From Metellina segmentata (Eukaryota > Arthropoda > Arachnida > Araneae > Tetragnathidae), in assembly GCA_947359465.1 (NCBI GenBank), contig OX375881.1:121531967-121595966 (forward strand): 64,000 nucleotides of DNA, read 5' to 3'. This document shows, in pieces, positions 55,451 to 64,000 of this stretch. The translations under genes were made by a program, and so were the position numbers. The notes below the pieces were generated by a model. It had not been told where the DNA came from and made no database searches. It saw nothing but the letters and a program-made list of their open reading frames with translations. Numbering within the stretch: the first letter of the stretch is position 1; each line of letters begins with the position of its first letter.

Positions 55451-56465
55451 GTAATAAAACGTAGATGTAAGTCTTGCACAACGTAAAACATGATACATAT
55501 CATCATTTAATGAATGTAAGAAAAATTCGTGAAAGAAAATAAAACATCATGATCTTAAACAGTGAATGAATTCTCTGATTAAAACTGGCTGATGAACAAT
55601 ATAGTACAAAATATAAAAAGTATGGAAATAGTAGAGGATATAAATTTTGTGATGGATAAAAGCACCTATATGAGTTTTTAAAAACCAACTGAATGTATAA
55701 ATGTGATAAGGTTTGAATGTGAATTTTCCCCTATCAAATCCCACAGATTTAAATGATACTTTTAAAACATTTAAGACGTTGATGATTAAAAACAGGACAG
55801 ACAATTAAAATATAATCTACAGTAAAAGGAGTAGAGCACGAATTACAATTTGGGACGATCTCCCAGAAACGGATAACAATGAGTGAAGCGAGTATGTCCA
55901 ATACGAAGGCGAATGAATTTGACATCCCTTCCTTCGAATTGGTGCTGATGGCCATGGATGAATAAGTGGTTTGATGGTACTACATTACTTGAAAAACTTA
56001 CGAAGCTCAGAGTTTGAAAATCTATTCAAATTAATAACTGTCTTCAATCAAAGTATTTTAACAAACACCTTTATGTTGCCTAATAATTAAAATAATATGT
56101 AGTACTTTCAGGAGAACTTTAATTAAAGAACTTCCGTTATAAAAATCCATGTAACCCTATCCTGTGTTTTCCTTGAACCTAAACTGAAGACTGCGTACAA
56201 CAGTTCTTGGATCTCTAATGTTTAAGGATGTGCGAGCGAAAGAATTCTCTCTCTCAAGAACTGCTTTCTAATGAGTTAATTAATTTCGGACAACGTATAA
56301 GCCCTATATGTCACTATGATTAGACCCTTGTACCATGACGATAAGTCTTTCGAGAACACTGAATATGTTTCATCTAAAAAACTATATTTGTTATTTTGGA
56401 AAGCGTATCAATATACTATCGTGCCTGTCAAAATACAGTATCTCCTCGTTCTAATTTTGTTGTAT
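55451..56465. other. Intron sequence without recognised features
   Basis: Minus-strand frames at 55503-55955 overlap and lack motifs. Confidence 0.4.
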
Positions 56466-56565
56466 GGAAAGAGGCAGTGGAATTTTTCCAAGATATTCTA
56501 TTCCAGGGAAAGGGTCAGTAGAATCATTCCAAAGGATTCTATTCCAAGAAATTCAGCCATGGAAT
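56466..56565. repeat. TTCCAAA...ATTCTA repeat, short block
   Basis: TTTTTCCAAGATATTCTATTCC and CATTCCAAAGGATTCTATTCC, two to three units. Confidence 0.55.
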
Positions 56566-56689
56566 CTTAAATCTTAAATTCTTAACACTAAAGATAAATG
56601 TTACTTTATCAAGTGTAAGAGAATAGACCGTGTAAAATGATGAAACGAGTGACAAAACAATCTTAAGTAGTGTAAATAAAGAGGAAAGC

Positions 56690-56825
56690 TTTTTGGTACT
56701 TGAATGGAAGTCACCCTGGAGTAACACAACGGATTGTTGATGACGTTCCAGGATGATTCCCAAAGGGAAAGATCTAAGGGCAATGTCTCGTAATCTTAAT
56801 CCACGGTAAGATGGTGAGATGAGTT
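56690..56825 (-). repeat. SINE 3' part
   Basis: Tail and part of the body on the plus strand: GGAGTAACACAACGGATTGTT, AAAGGGAAAGATCTAAGGGC, CCACGGTAAGATGGTGAGA. Head absent. Confidence 0.65.
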
Positions 56826-57069
56826 GTAAATAAAAGGATCGAACTAGTGAGGGTGATCATACTCGACCGTGCCACAATCATGCCAATGGTTCCTTGTTCG
56901 AATCGGAAAAACTGTTTATCCATTGACTGTGTAATTCCGGAGATATTGGAGTCGAATCAGTTTTTTTTAAAAGTAACTTCCAGTCAACAAAAATTTACCC
57001 CTCGAAACATCAAACAATTTTTTTGAGGGATTTTGGTAGTCAAAACTTGAGAGTACATAAAAACGCAAA

Positions 57070-58273
57070 TAAAAGGGGTGTTCAAATTAAAAGGTACGAA
57101 ACGTCGTAACAATGTAATCGTTAACATATTAGTCTATTCCGCTATGGGAGAACGTAGCGAGACATCTAGGGATGCGATTGGAATCTCCGGCGTGGATCGG
57201 AGCATGCGTGGGCGCCCTCATGCGCAGGAGAGAGCAGATGCACTTTTAAGGAGCGCCGTCCAATTGACACGGATGGTGACGGGAAAGACTATGTGTCCGA
57301 CAAGTCAGTGAGAAAATGGAGGGCCCGTTTTCTTGCAGGCCGTGAGAGTCTGGTTGATGGCCCGAGACCAGGCCAGGCAAACACGGTCATCACGGCCGAT
57401 CTCATCGACAAGGTGGACGACCTAGTGAGAAGTGATCGGCTTGTCACATTGCGAATGTTGGCGGTGAAGGTGGATGTCAGCGTTGGAACAGTGTGGACAA
57501 TTGTTCACGACAGGTTGCGTTATCGGAAGGTGTGCGCGCAAGGGTTTCCGAAGCAGATCACTGACCAGCAAAAGGAACTGCGTATGGGGCTAGCACTTCT
57601 ATTTCTGTTTCAGTATCATGAAGACCCCGCTTTCCTGGAGCAGATCGTCACAGGTGATGAGAGCTGGTGCCATCTCTACGAGCCAGAGACAAAGCGGGAC
57701 AGCATGCAGTGGAAGCAGGTGTCGTGACCTCCCCCTAAAAATTTCAAAGGCGTGGCGTCAGCATGGAAGGTGTTGCTCACCGTCTTTATCGACGTCCAAG
57801 GTCCGTTACGTGTTGAATTCCTCGAGCACAGGAGAACCATTAACTCCGATGTGTACTGTGAGACACTCCGAAGCCTACGAGGTTCATCAAGAACAAAAGA
57901 CCGGGGCTGCTCACGGAGGGTATGGTTGTGTCAATGAAAAGACGCGTACACACGTCTCCAGTGTCACACACGCGGAACTGGTCAAGTACAAGTGGGAGCA
58001 TCTTGACCATCCGCCCTACAGCCCGGACATGTCGCCCTGCGATTTCCACGTGTTTGCTTCCCTGAAAAAACATCTGAAAGGGAAGCGCTTCAATTCGTAG
58101 GACGAACTTAAGGACGCTGTGAAGGACTGGGTCTCGTCACGGCCAAAGGAATTCTGGAAACAAGGAATCCTTCGGCTCGTTGTGCTCAGGCCTATGGTGT
58201 ATACTTTGAATAAAGTCTTCATTTATAACCACAGTGTGTCGTTTCGTACCTTTTCATTTGAACAACCTTTGTA
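57070..58273 (+). mobile_element. Mariner-like transposon, decayed
   Basis: Element 57072-58271 (1.2 kb), TA on both sides (57070-57071, 58272-58273). The inverted termini share GTTCAAAT and AAAAGGTACGAAACG. Length and ends fit mariner. It sits in the intron between the exons at 54788 and 58516. Confidence 0.9.
57100..58190 (+). pseudogene. Mariner transposase, several frame shifts
   Basis: The longest open part, 57293-57727, carries the DNA-binding helix region (KVDVSVGTVWTIVHDRL, KVCAQGFPKQIT) and the first Asp in VTGDESWCHLYEPETK, then a stop. Shifted frames continue with TVFIDVQGPLRVEFLEHRRTIN and YSPDMSPCDFHVFASLKKHL, which holds the last Asp of the mariner DD34D triad. The middle catalytic block (DNA) is damaged. 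Not functional. Confidence 0.9.
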
Positions 58274-58292
58274 ATAAAGGATCATTATAATT

Positions 58293-58430
58293 GTAGGTAT
58301 TTTAATTAAAATCACACTGAAAAAACACAACAACCTATTAGTGAAAGTCCGGGTTCAAACCCGAATGGGGATATAGCTTGTTGTGTTACTCTTGTACGAT
58401 GTTAATTAAAAATTACCAATTGAGAAACAA
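58293..58430. repeat. Two SINE tails in inverted arrangement
   Basis: Minus-strand tail and part of the body (TTTTAATTAAAATCACACTG...GTCCGGGTTCAAACCCGAATG), followed at once by a plus-strand tail (GTTGTGTTACTCTTGTACGATGTTAATTAAAAA). Together they form an imperfect hairpin of about 130 bases. Confidence 0.6.
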
Positions 58431-58515
58431 CATTTTCGGGTTGGTTTTGAATTAGTTTTTGGCTTATACCCTCCAAAGGAACAGTTCAAGTTCGATACCT
58501 GTTTTTTGTTTGCAG

Positions 58516-58667
58516 GATCAAGATAGATCCGAAGATGCTGAGAGATGTGTCGGTACATAGTACCATTACCAGAGTCCTGGGTCTGGAGGTGGACTTTCCG
58601 ATTGGGGTTTCACCAGTGGCCTTGCACAAATTTGCTCATCCGGAAGGAGAAAAGGCGACAGTTGCAG
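58516..58667 (+). CDS. 2-hydroxyacid oxidase, second recognised exon
   Basis: Acceptor TTTTTTGTTTGCAG before 58516 and donor GTAATT at 58668. The first G completes Arg from the previous exon. 50 codons follow with IKIDPKMLRDVSVHST and VDFPIGVSPVALHKFAHPEG, then EKATVA. This aligns to the family segment with the FMN-binding P-x-G-x-x-P/A-x-A-x-x-x-x-A-H-x-x-G-E pattern. It ends after one base of the next codon. The overlapping frame 58545-58727 is a shadow. Confidence 0.9.
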
Positions 58668-59004
58668 GTAATTTTTCTTTTGCCCGTTATGTTGGTCACG
58701 ATGGTTCGTGTTTGGGTTAGAGTATAAAACAGAAATGGCGACTTGGAAAAATCAAGTTTGGGGGAAATCGCCGAAATGCAGATTAGTTGTGGTTGGTTGA
58801 TTTGGGTTGAATGGCACAAATTCCAAAAATGGACAAGCTGAGCCAAGCACGTAATAGAATATAACCCAATAGAAGGTATATGAAGTTTTTCGTGGTTCAT
58901 TGGTTCAAAATAAAATAAGAGCGAGTTTTAAAATATATAACTTGAGAGCATAATATTATATTAAAATAAATATTCAAATGCAGTAATATAAAATTGGGAA
59001 ATTG
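58668..59004. other. Intron sequence without recognised features
   Basis: No gene or terminus seen. Confidence 0.4.
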
Positions 59005-59102
59005 GTAATTTTTTAATTAATGTCGTACTAGAGCAACACAACGGGCTATTGACGATGGTCCGGGATCAATCCCTTAATAGAAAGATCCGAGGATAACACT
59101 TC

Positions 59103-61286
59103 TTAACCCATTAACGACCGCACTACTTTTGGCTTGAAGGAAATGAACAAAAATAATTTTTTAGACGTATTACAGTCTAATTAAGACAACAAAAAAAGGT
59201 AACAAGATAAAAACCTTTATTTGTATAAAAGATACAAAATTTTGCAAACACGCAACGTCAATCCAAACCGACTACTTTTGGGAAAGATGAAAATCTTTGA
59301 AGTACTTGCTATGTAACGGCACATTACATTTTTTACATACAGTTATTGTTTGGCTACTACGATTTTTGCATCTTTTTCTTTTGTTTGTTGGATACTTCGC
59401 GATAGTATGACTTGTTGGATCCTAGGCCACCACCATTTCTTTCATTTTACTTGCACTCTATACATTGCAACGAAATTATCAAGCAGGTCCACACCACCCA
59501 TATGTTTGTTGTAATCTCTGATGAGTTTAGGTAGCTTTATAAATGCTGATTTCTTTATTTTCTTGAGTATCTCTTGGCCATTGAAGATGGATTGACTGTA
59601 TCAAAGTTGGTGGCCATAGAGTAACAACGGAATTTTCGTTCCAACGAACTATTCCGATACTATGTTACTTACCAAAGACGAAGTCATATGTTCCACGTTG
59701 TTCTTTTTTAATTTTGTTTACAGGTGTAATAAGACATTTTCCTAATCTGTTGTCACGGATCATTCCAGTGGCATGAAACCACGACTTTTTCAATTTCGAC
59801 AACAACATATGTGATGTAAAAAATTGTCAAAGCATACATAGTGGTTTGAAGGAACTTCGACTACACTTAAAAGATGTTTCCACTTAACCCAGATCCGTCG
59901 TTTTATCTGCATATTTACCCGAGTATATATCAAAATGATATAAGTACCCTTCAGAAAAACACAAATACAAAACTTTATACCCGAAACGAACGGGTTTTCC
60001 TTTCAGAAACATTTTGCACGAATGTCTACCGAAATAAGGTATCATTTGTTCATCGATAGAAAGATTTGATTAAAAAAACACACACCACTGCATGAAATTG
60101 GCATTTAAAACATTTACACACGGACTAACTTTAGCCATTTTATCTGTTTTATCCAATACATTGTTATCCGCTAAATGCAAATTCTGTTTGATAGTAATAT
60201 GCATAGAACGTGTTAGTGCTGTACGTACTAATGGACAGCTGACATCTTCTGCAACTGAACAGTAAAGTCTCTCTTGAGGAAGACATACACACATAGTCAA
60301 TATAAAGCAGAAATCCTATAAAACGCTTCAATATAGAAACAGAAAGAGGAAAATTTTTGAAGATTTTCTGCTCTGCATATATATTTTATACTTTCTTGAG
60401 TAATATGTTCCAAAAGATTCTGATTACACAATTGTAAAAATACATTTACTGGCTCTAGATCATGCAATTTTTGTATAATTACTTCATTTTTTGCTTTTTC
60501 TATGGTTTCTTTGTCAGCAGGCATTAGTATGTCTACGGGAGGCAAATTTCTCCAAGCAATATTTTTTTTAGGTGATTTAGACAAATGTTTATGATTTAGT
60601 GATGAATCCGATAAATGTTTTGAAGAAAAAAGTTCGATATCATCAGATATATCTTTCGGTCTCGGCAAATTATCTCCTAACATGGCGTCATGAGTGCATT
60701 CCTAGTCGGTCAGTAAGTTAGGAGGTCTGGGGGGGGGGAATCACTACTATATCTGCTTGACCTTGACAGTCTTCATCCGGTGAAAATTCAGAAATGTCTT
60801 CATGATCTAACTTTCATATATACTAATGTTTTATTCACAGTAAAAAACCGTTTTCTTCGACATCCGTTATTTTCGGACAAATGTTCATAAAGACACTGCT
60901 TTGGACTGACGTTGCGTTTTCGCAACATTTCAAAAAATTCATATTTATACAAACAAAGACAAAATAGTAACCTTATTTTGTCATGCCAGTTTATAGACTT
61001 ATGTTTCTAAAACAAAAGCGTCTCTTCATGAAGTCCTTTGAATTGTTCTGCCGTATGTGAGATTTTTTCAAAATTAAAGTAAAAAAATCGCAAAAAATGA
61101 CAATTTTAGAAATTTATTTTATAAAATCTTAAATTGTGAGAAAAACAATTTTTTTCCCTTGGAGACATTGAAGTTTTGTCTACAATGTACAAAAAATATT
61201 ATATAAAAAAAAACGCAATACAGAATAAGAAAAAAAATGTTTTCACTAATGTTGCGAAAACGCAACGTCAGTCGTTAATGGGTTAA
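59103..61286 (-). mobile_element. piggyBac-like transposon, decayed
   Basis: Element 59107-61282 (2.18 kb) lies between exact TTAA duplications (59103-59106, 61283-61286). The inverted termini are CCCATTAACGACCG and CCCATTAACGACTG. On the right side an exact 23-base inverted repeat (60904-60926 and 61251-61273) has an internal hairpin GTTGCGTTTTCGCAAC. Target, ends and coding remains all agree on piggyBac. Confidence 0.95.
59274..60790 (-). pseudogene. piggyBac (PGBD-type) transposase, multiple frame breaks
   Basis: The minus strand reads, in order: an acidic N-terminus (FSPDEDCQGQADIV, then the frame 60297-60683), the IKQNLHLADNNVLDKTDKMAK block (60070-60300), and a core piece IDEQMIPYFGRHSCKMFLKG with KPVRFGYKVLYLCFSEGYLY (near 60060-59900). 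After a decayed middle comes the C-terminal zinc-binding end VCKKCNVPLHSKYFKDFH, with a stop near 59276. These match the DDE_Tnp_1_7 family plus its cysteine-rich tail. Stops and shifts between the pieces make it inactive. Confidence 0.9.
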
Positions 61287-61517
61287 TTTTGCACCACGGT
61301 CAGATGACGAGCAACACCTGAGCTGGCACACCACTCTCCAAACTTTCACACCAACCCAACGTGAATACTTTTGGCCACTACAGATTTAAGGTGGACCAGC
61401 CGCCTCTACAACATACGCTTACAAACAGCCATGCTCGGACACGTATTTGAATCAGGAACCTTCCGATCTAGAGGCTAACACCTTAGCCACATACCGGTTG
61501 GTCGGCATATAAAATTG

Positions 61518-61850
61518 GGTAATGGTAATGGTAATTTTTAGTTAACGTCGTACTAGAGCAACACAACGGGCTATTGACGACGGTCCGGGATCAGTCCCTT
61601 AAGGGAAAGATCCGAGGACAACACCTCGTAATTTTGAACCACGGTCAGATGACGAAGCAACACCTGAGCGGGCACCCCACTCTCCAAACTTCCACGCCAA
61701 CCCAACGTGAGGACTTTCGGCCACGACAGATTTAAGGTGCACCAGCCGCCTCTACACCATACGCTTACAAACATCCATGACCGGACCCGGATTCGAACCA
61801 GGAACATTCCGATCTAGAGGCTAACACCTTAACCACTATACCAGCATATA
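61518..61850 (-). repeat. tRNA-derived SINE, full length, well preserved (head type A)
   Basis: The minus strand begins GCTGGTATAGTGGTTAAGGTG (A box), B box CTGGTTCGAATCC, body to GTCGTACTAGAGCAAC complement, ending in an (ATTACC) simple tail. Very close to the copy at 62104-62443. Confidence 0.92.
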
Positions 61851-62103
61851 AAATTGGGAAATATAAAATTATTGTCGTTGTAGTTAGAAGTTTTTATGAA
61901 GTTTAAAACATAAAAGATAAAAGTATGAGATGGAATTTTAAAATTGTATGCTTCTCAAATATTTGAAAAGATATGAATGGTGAATTTTCCCGATCAAATC
62001 TCGCAAATTTAAAATTCTTTTATGAAAAAATATAGACGATGACTGTTAAAAACTGGACAGTCAATTAATAAATGCAGATGGGCTGCCTTTGGTGTGTCAC
62101 CGA
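61851..62103. other. Spacer between two inverted SINE copies
   Basis: Includes ATATAAAATTGGGAAATATAAAATT and a stretch (61975-62075) similar to 55715-55805 (GTGAATTTTCCCGATCAAATC, GATGACTGTTAAAAACTGGACAG), so a small additional repeat shared with the earlier intron. Confidence 0.4.
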
Positions 62104-62443
62104 CCAACCGGTATAGTGGTTAAGGTGTTAGCCTCTAGATCGGAAGGTTCCTGGTTTGAATCCGGGTCCGGGCATGGATGTTCGTAAGCATATGGTGTAG
62201 AGGCGGCTGGTGCACCTTAAATCTGTCGTGGCCGAAAGTCCTCACGTTGGGTTGGCGTGGAAGTTTGTAGAGTGAGGTGCCAGCTCAGGTGTTGCTTTGT
62301 CATCTGACCATAGTTCAAAATTACAAGGTGTTGTCTACGGATCTTTCCCTCAAGGGACTGATCCCGGACCGTCGTCAATAGCCCGTTGTGTTGCTCTAGT
62401 ACGACGTTAACTAAAATTACCATTACCATTACCTTTGGTGTGG
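62104..62443 (+). repeat. tRNA-derived SINE, full length, well preserved (head type A)
   Basis: ACCGGTATAGTGGTTAAGGTG (A box) and CTGGTTTGAATCC (B box), full body, tail TAGTACGACGTTAACTAAAAT and (TACCAT)n. With 61518-61850 it forms an inverted pair about 250 bases apart. Confidence 0.92.
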
Positions 62444-62863
62444 TATTAACGATATTAATGCAGTATTGGTAACAACCATAGTTACGCTGGAAAAAGGCTT
62501 CAGTAGACAAAAATATGTTCTAAACTAGTCTTAAGTGTGATCATTTGGGTCTTAAAGATGGAAGCAAGTCGTGTAAATATAAAGCCCATTTGACGATGCA
62601 AATATGCTTAAAGACGATTCATTCAAAGATGTTTACTTTGACTTTAAGTCTACAATCAAGAGCACTTGCATTACTTCAATATCAAAGGTTCATCTATTCA
62701 AACTAACATCTATGAATCTGTGGCGTTTTGAAACTTCGTACGAAATAATTCTTACGGCATTATGTTCAACTAACCCTCTTATCTTCAAACGGATTTTAAG
62801 CAAACGCAAGATATTTCTGTTCGGTATTATATTTCAAAGCTTTATATAAGTAGTAATAGACTA
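62444..62863. other. Intron sequence without recognised features
   Basis: The frame 62604-62849 shows no motif. Confidence 0.4.
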
Positions 62864-63130
62864 GACAGGTATTTGAATTAACTTCGCATAGGAGCAGAAC
62901 AAATGGTCTTTTGGCGATGGTCCGGGATCAAACCTGAAAGGTGAGATACGAGGACACCACACAATTGTTACACACGGTGATATGAAGAGGTCACACCCCT
63001 CTCTTCAAACTTTCCTACTAAGTCAACGTGAGGACAGTAGAGGCCACGACAGGTTTAACATGCACCCTAACGAACTCGCAACCCTCCGGTTGCTAATTTG
63101 TCACATTTTTAACCCGGCAACAACGGCACT
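62864..63130 (-). repeat. tRNA-derived SINE, diverged (head type B)
   Basis: Plus strand: tail TTAACTTCGCATAGGAGCAG, body GATGGTCCGGGATCAAACC, head ACGAACTCGCAACCCTCCGG. Confidence 0.75.
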
Positions 63131-63891
63131 TATCAGGACCTGAAGCATAAATCAGTAATTTTGAATCCTTTGTACGACTGCCTTATCGTGAATATTGAAA
63201 AACAAAATATAAATTGTTTATATTTTTAAGCTTTTTAAATTATAAATCTTTGAGTGTACATTCTTTTCAATTGTGAAATCTTTTCAGTTTCTGTGTTTTG
63301 AAGCCCCATAGAGACATTGTTTTAACGAAATTTTTTCGTCCTTCTAAATAGCAAAATTGCGTCACTCGTTTTGTTTCTTATAATAATCAAACTGAGTTTG
63401 AAACTGAAACAAGAAATTGATGTGAGTAAAAATTTTGTTACTAACAGATCTTTTGAATGTATCACTCTTTCACGGGGGTGATGTATTTTTTAACGATTCA
63501 ATTCTATAGTAATCTGCTTCAAAAGTACTTCGTGTCTTATATCATATCTAATTGAATTTGCGCATGCCTTGTGTTCCATATTTTTGTACCATACATTTTT
63601 GTTCTGTGTATTTGGATATACTTGACACCGAAAAAAATAAATATGTTAACCAAAATTAAATAAAGAATGAAATAACAATTGAAATTAAATGCACAAATAA
63701 AGAGAAATTAAATGAATGTTAGCAACTATTGAACTTAAATACAGAAAAAGACAACAATTAAAAAAATAAACATAAATTGAATTTTTATTGGCAGGTAATA
63801 ATGTGAGAGGTTCATTACCAAATCTTTCCTCAGCCAATTACAGATAAATAAAATAACAGGTAACAGATTCATTTCTTAATGCGTCTCGTAG
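63131..63891. other. Intron sequence up to the last exon
   Basis: AT-rich. The acceptor TTTCTTAATGCGTCTCGTAG ends at 63891. Confidence 0.5.
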
Positions 63892-64000
63892 GTTTGTCTT
63901 CTATGCGGACTATCATGATCCTGAGCAGCTTCGCGACAACCAGAATCGAGGATGTAGCGGCGATTGCAGCTTCTAACAAAGGGACGCCCCACCTGTGGAT
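63892..64000 (+). CDS. 2-hydroxyacid oxidase, third recognised exon (cut by the window edge)
   Basis: The first bases complete a Gly codon begun at 58667. LSSMRTIMILSSFATTRIED follows, then VAAIAASNKGTPHLW. This corresponds to the GTxMxLSSWATSSIEEVAEA segment of glycolate/hydroxyacid oxidases, where the LSS contributes to FMN binding. The junction with the previous exon needs no gap relative to the family. The exon runs past the window. The FMN barrel with the catalytic His and the C-terminus lie outside, so a peroxisomal targeting signal cannot be checked. Confidence 0.9.

Larger units (their letters stand above)
59005..61507 (-). repeat. tRNA-derived SINE split by a piggyBac insertion (head type A)
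   Basis: The tail half lies at 59005-59102 and the head half at 61287-61507. Joined across one TTAA they give the expected SINE order. The head ends in TAACACCTTAGCCACATACCGG on the plus strand, with B box complement TTTGAATCAGG. Confidence 0.9.

Noticed and set aside
58340..58366. GGTTCAAACCCG as a tRNA T arm
   Set aside because: Lies within a SINE body remnant and no tRNA surrounds it.
62104..62180. tRNA gene (A and B boxes present)
   Set aside because: No proper cloverleaf, and the SINE body and tail follow directly; it is a SINE promoter head. The same applies to the other heads.

Overview
This is eukaryotic DNA, AT-rich, with spliced host exons, long introns and a very high load of transposons. 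The protein families (Tc1, mariner, hAT and piggyBac relics, a jockey/CR1-type LINE tail, tRNA-derived SINEs) point to an arthropod. A spider or other chelicerate is plausible, but I cannot fix the species.

Layout. 0-8 kb holds a Tc1 end, a LINE 3' end lying inside a pyrimidine-rich tract, a TTAA-flanked MITE-like element and six SINE copies or fragments. 8.19-14.28 kb is one intact LTR retrotransposon on the minus strand. Its two 445-bp LTRs look identical, the target duplication CTGTG is perfect, and the gag and pol frames are open. In pol the integrase precedes the reverse transcriptase, the rare Gmr1-type order within Ty3/gypsy. It sits in the leader of a decayed mariner, which is followed by an internally deleted Tc1.

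17.97-25.05 kb is a three-level nest. The outer element has ~280-bp terminal inverted repeats starting TAGGGTG and an exact 8-bp target duplication CTGAGTAT. It carries a broken gene of a widespread but, as far as I know, unclassified protein family. A Charlie/ZBED-type hAT is inserted in that gene, and a Tc1 is inserted in the hAT. I argue that the outer element is itself a divergent hAT-like transposon.

25-48 kb is mostly dispersed SINEs, TTAA/GACGAGATATCTCGTC MITE fragments, minisatellites, small Tc1 elements, a short hAT-like element and a doubtful THAP-like remnant. I found no convincing host gene there.

From about 54.8 kb to the right edge the plus strand holds exons of a host FMN-dependent 2-hydroxyacid oxidase (glycolate-oxidase family). 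Three exons (54788-54919, 58516-58667, 63892->64000) join in frame and align without a gap to the start of the family. A possible signal-peptide exon lies upstream at 48711-48800, but its phase does not fit exon 54788 directly. The introns carry a mariner (57072-58271), a decayed pogo/DDE_1 transposase, and a piggyBac relic with TTAA duplications that splits a SINE. The gene runs off the window.
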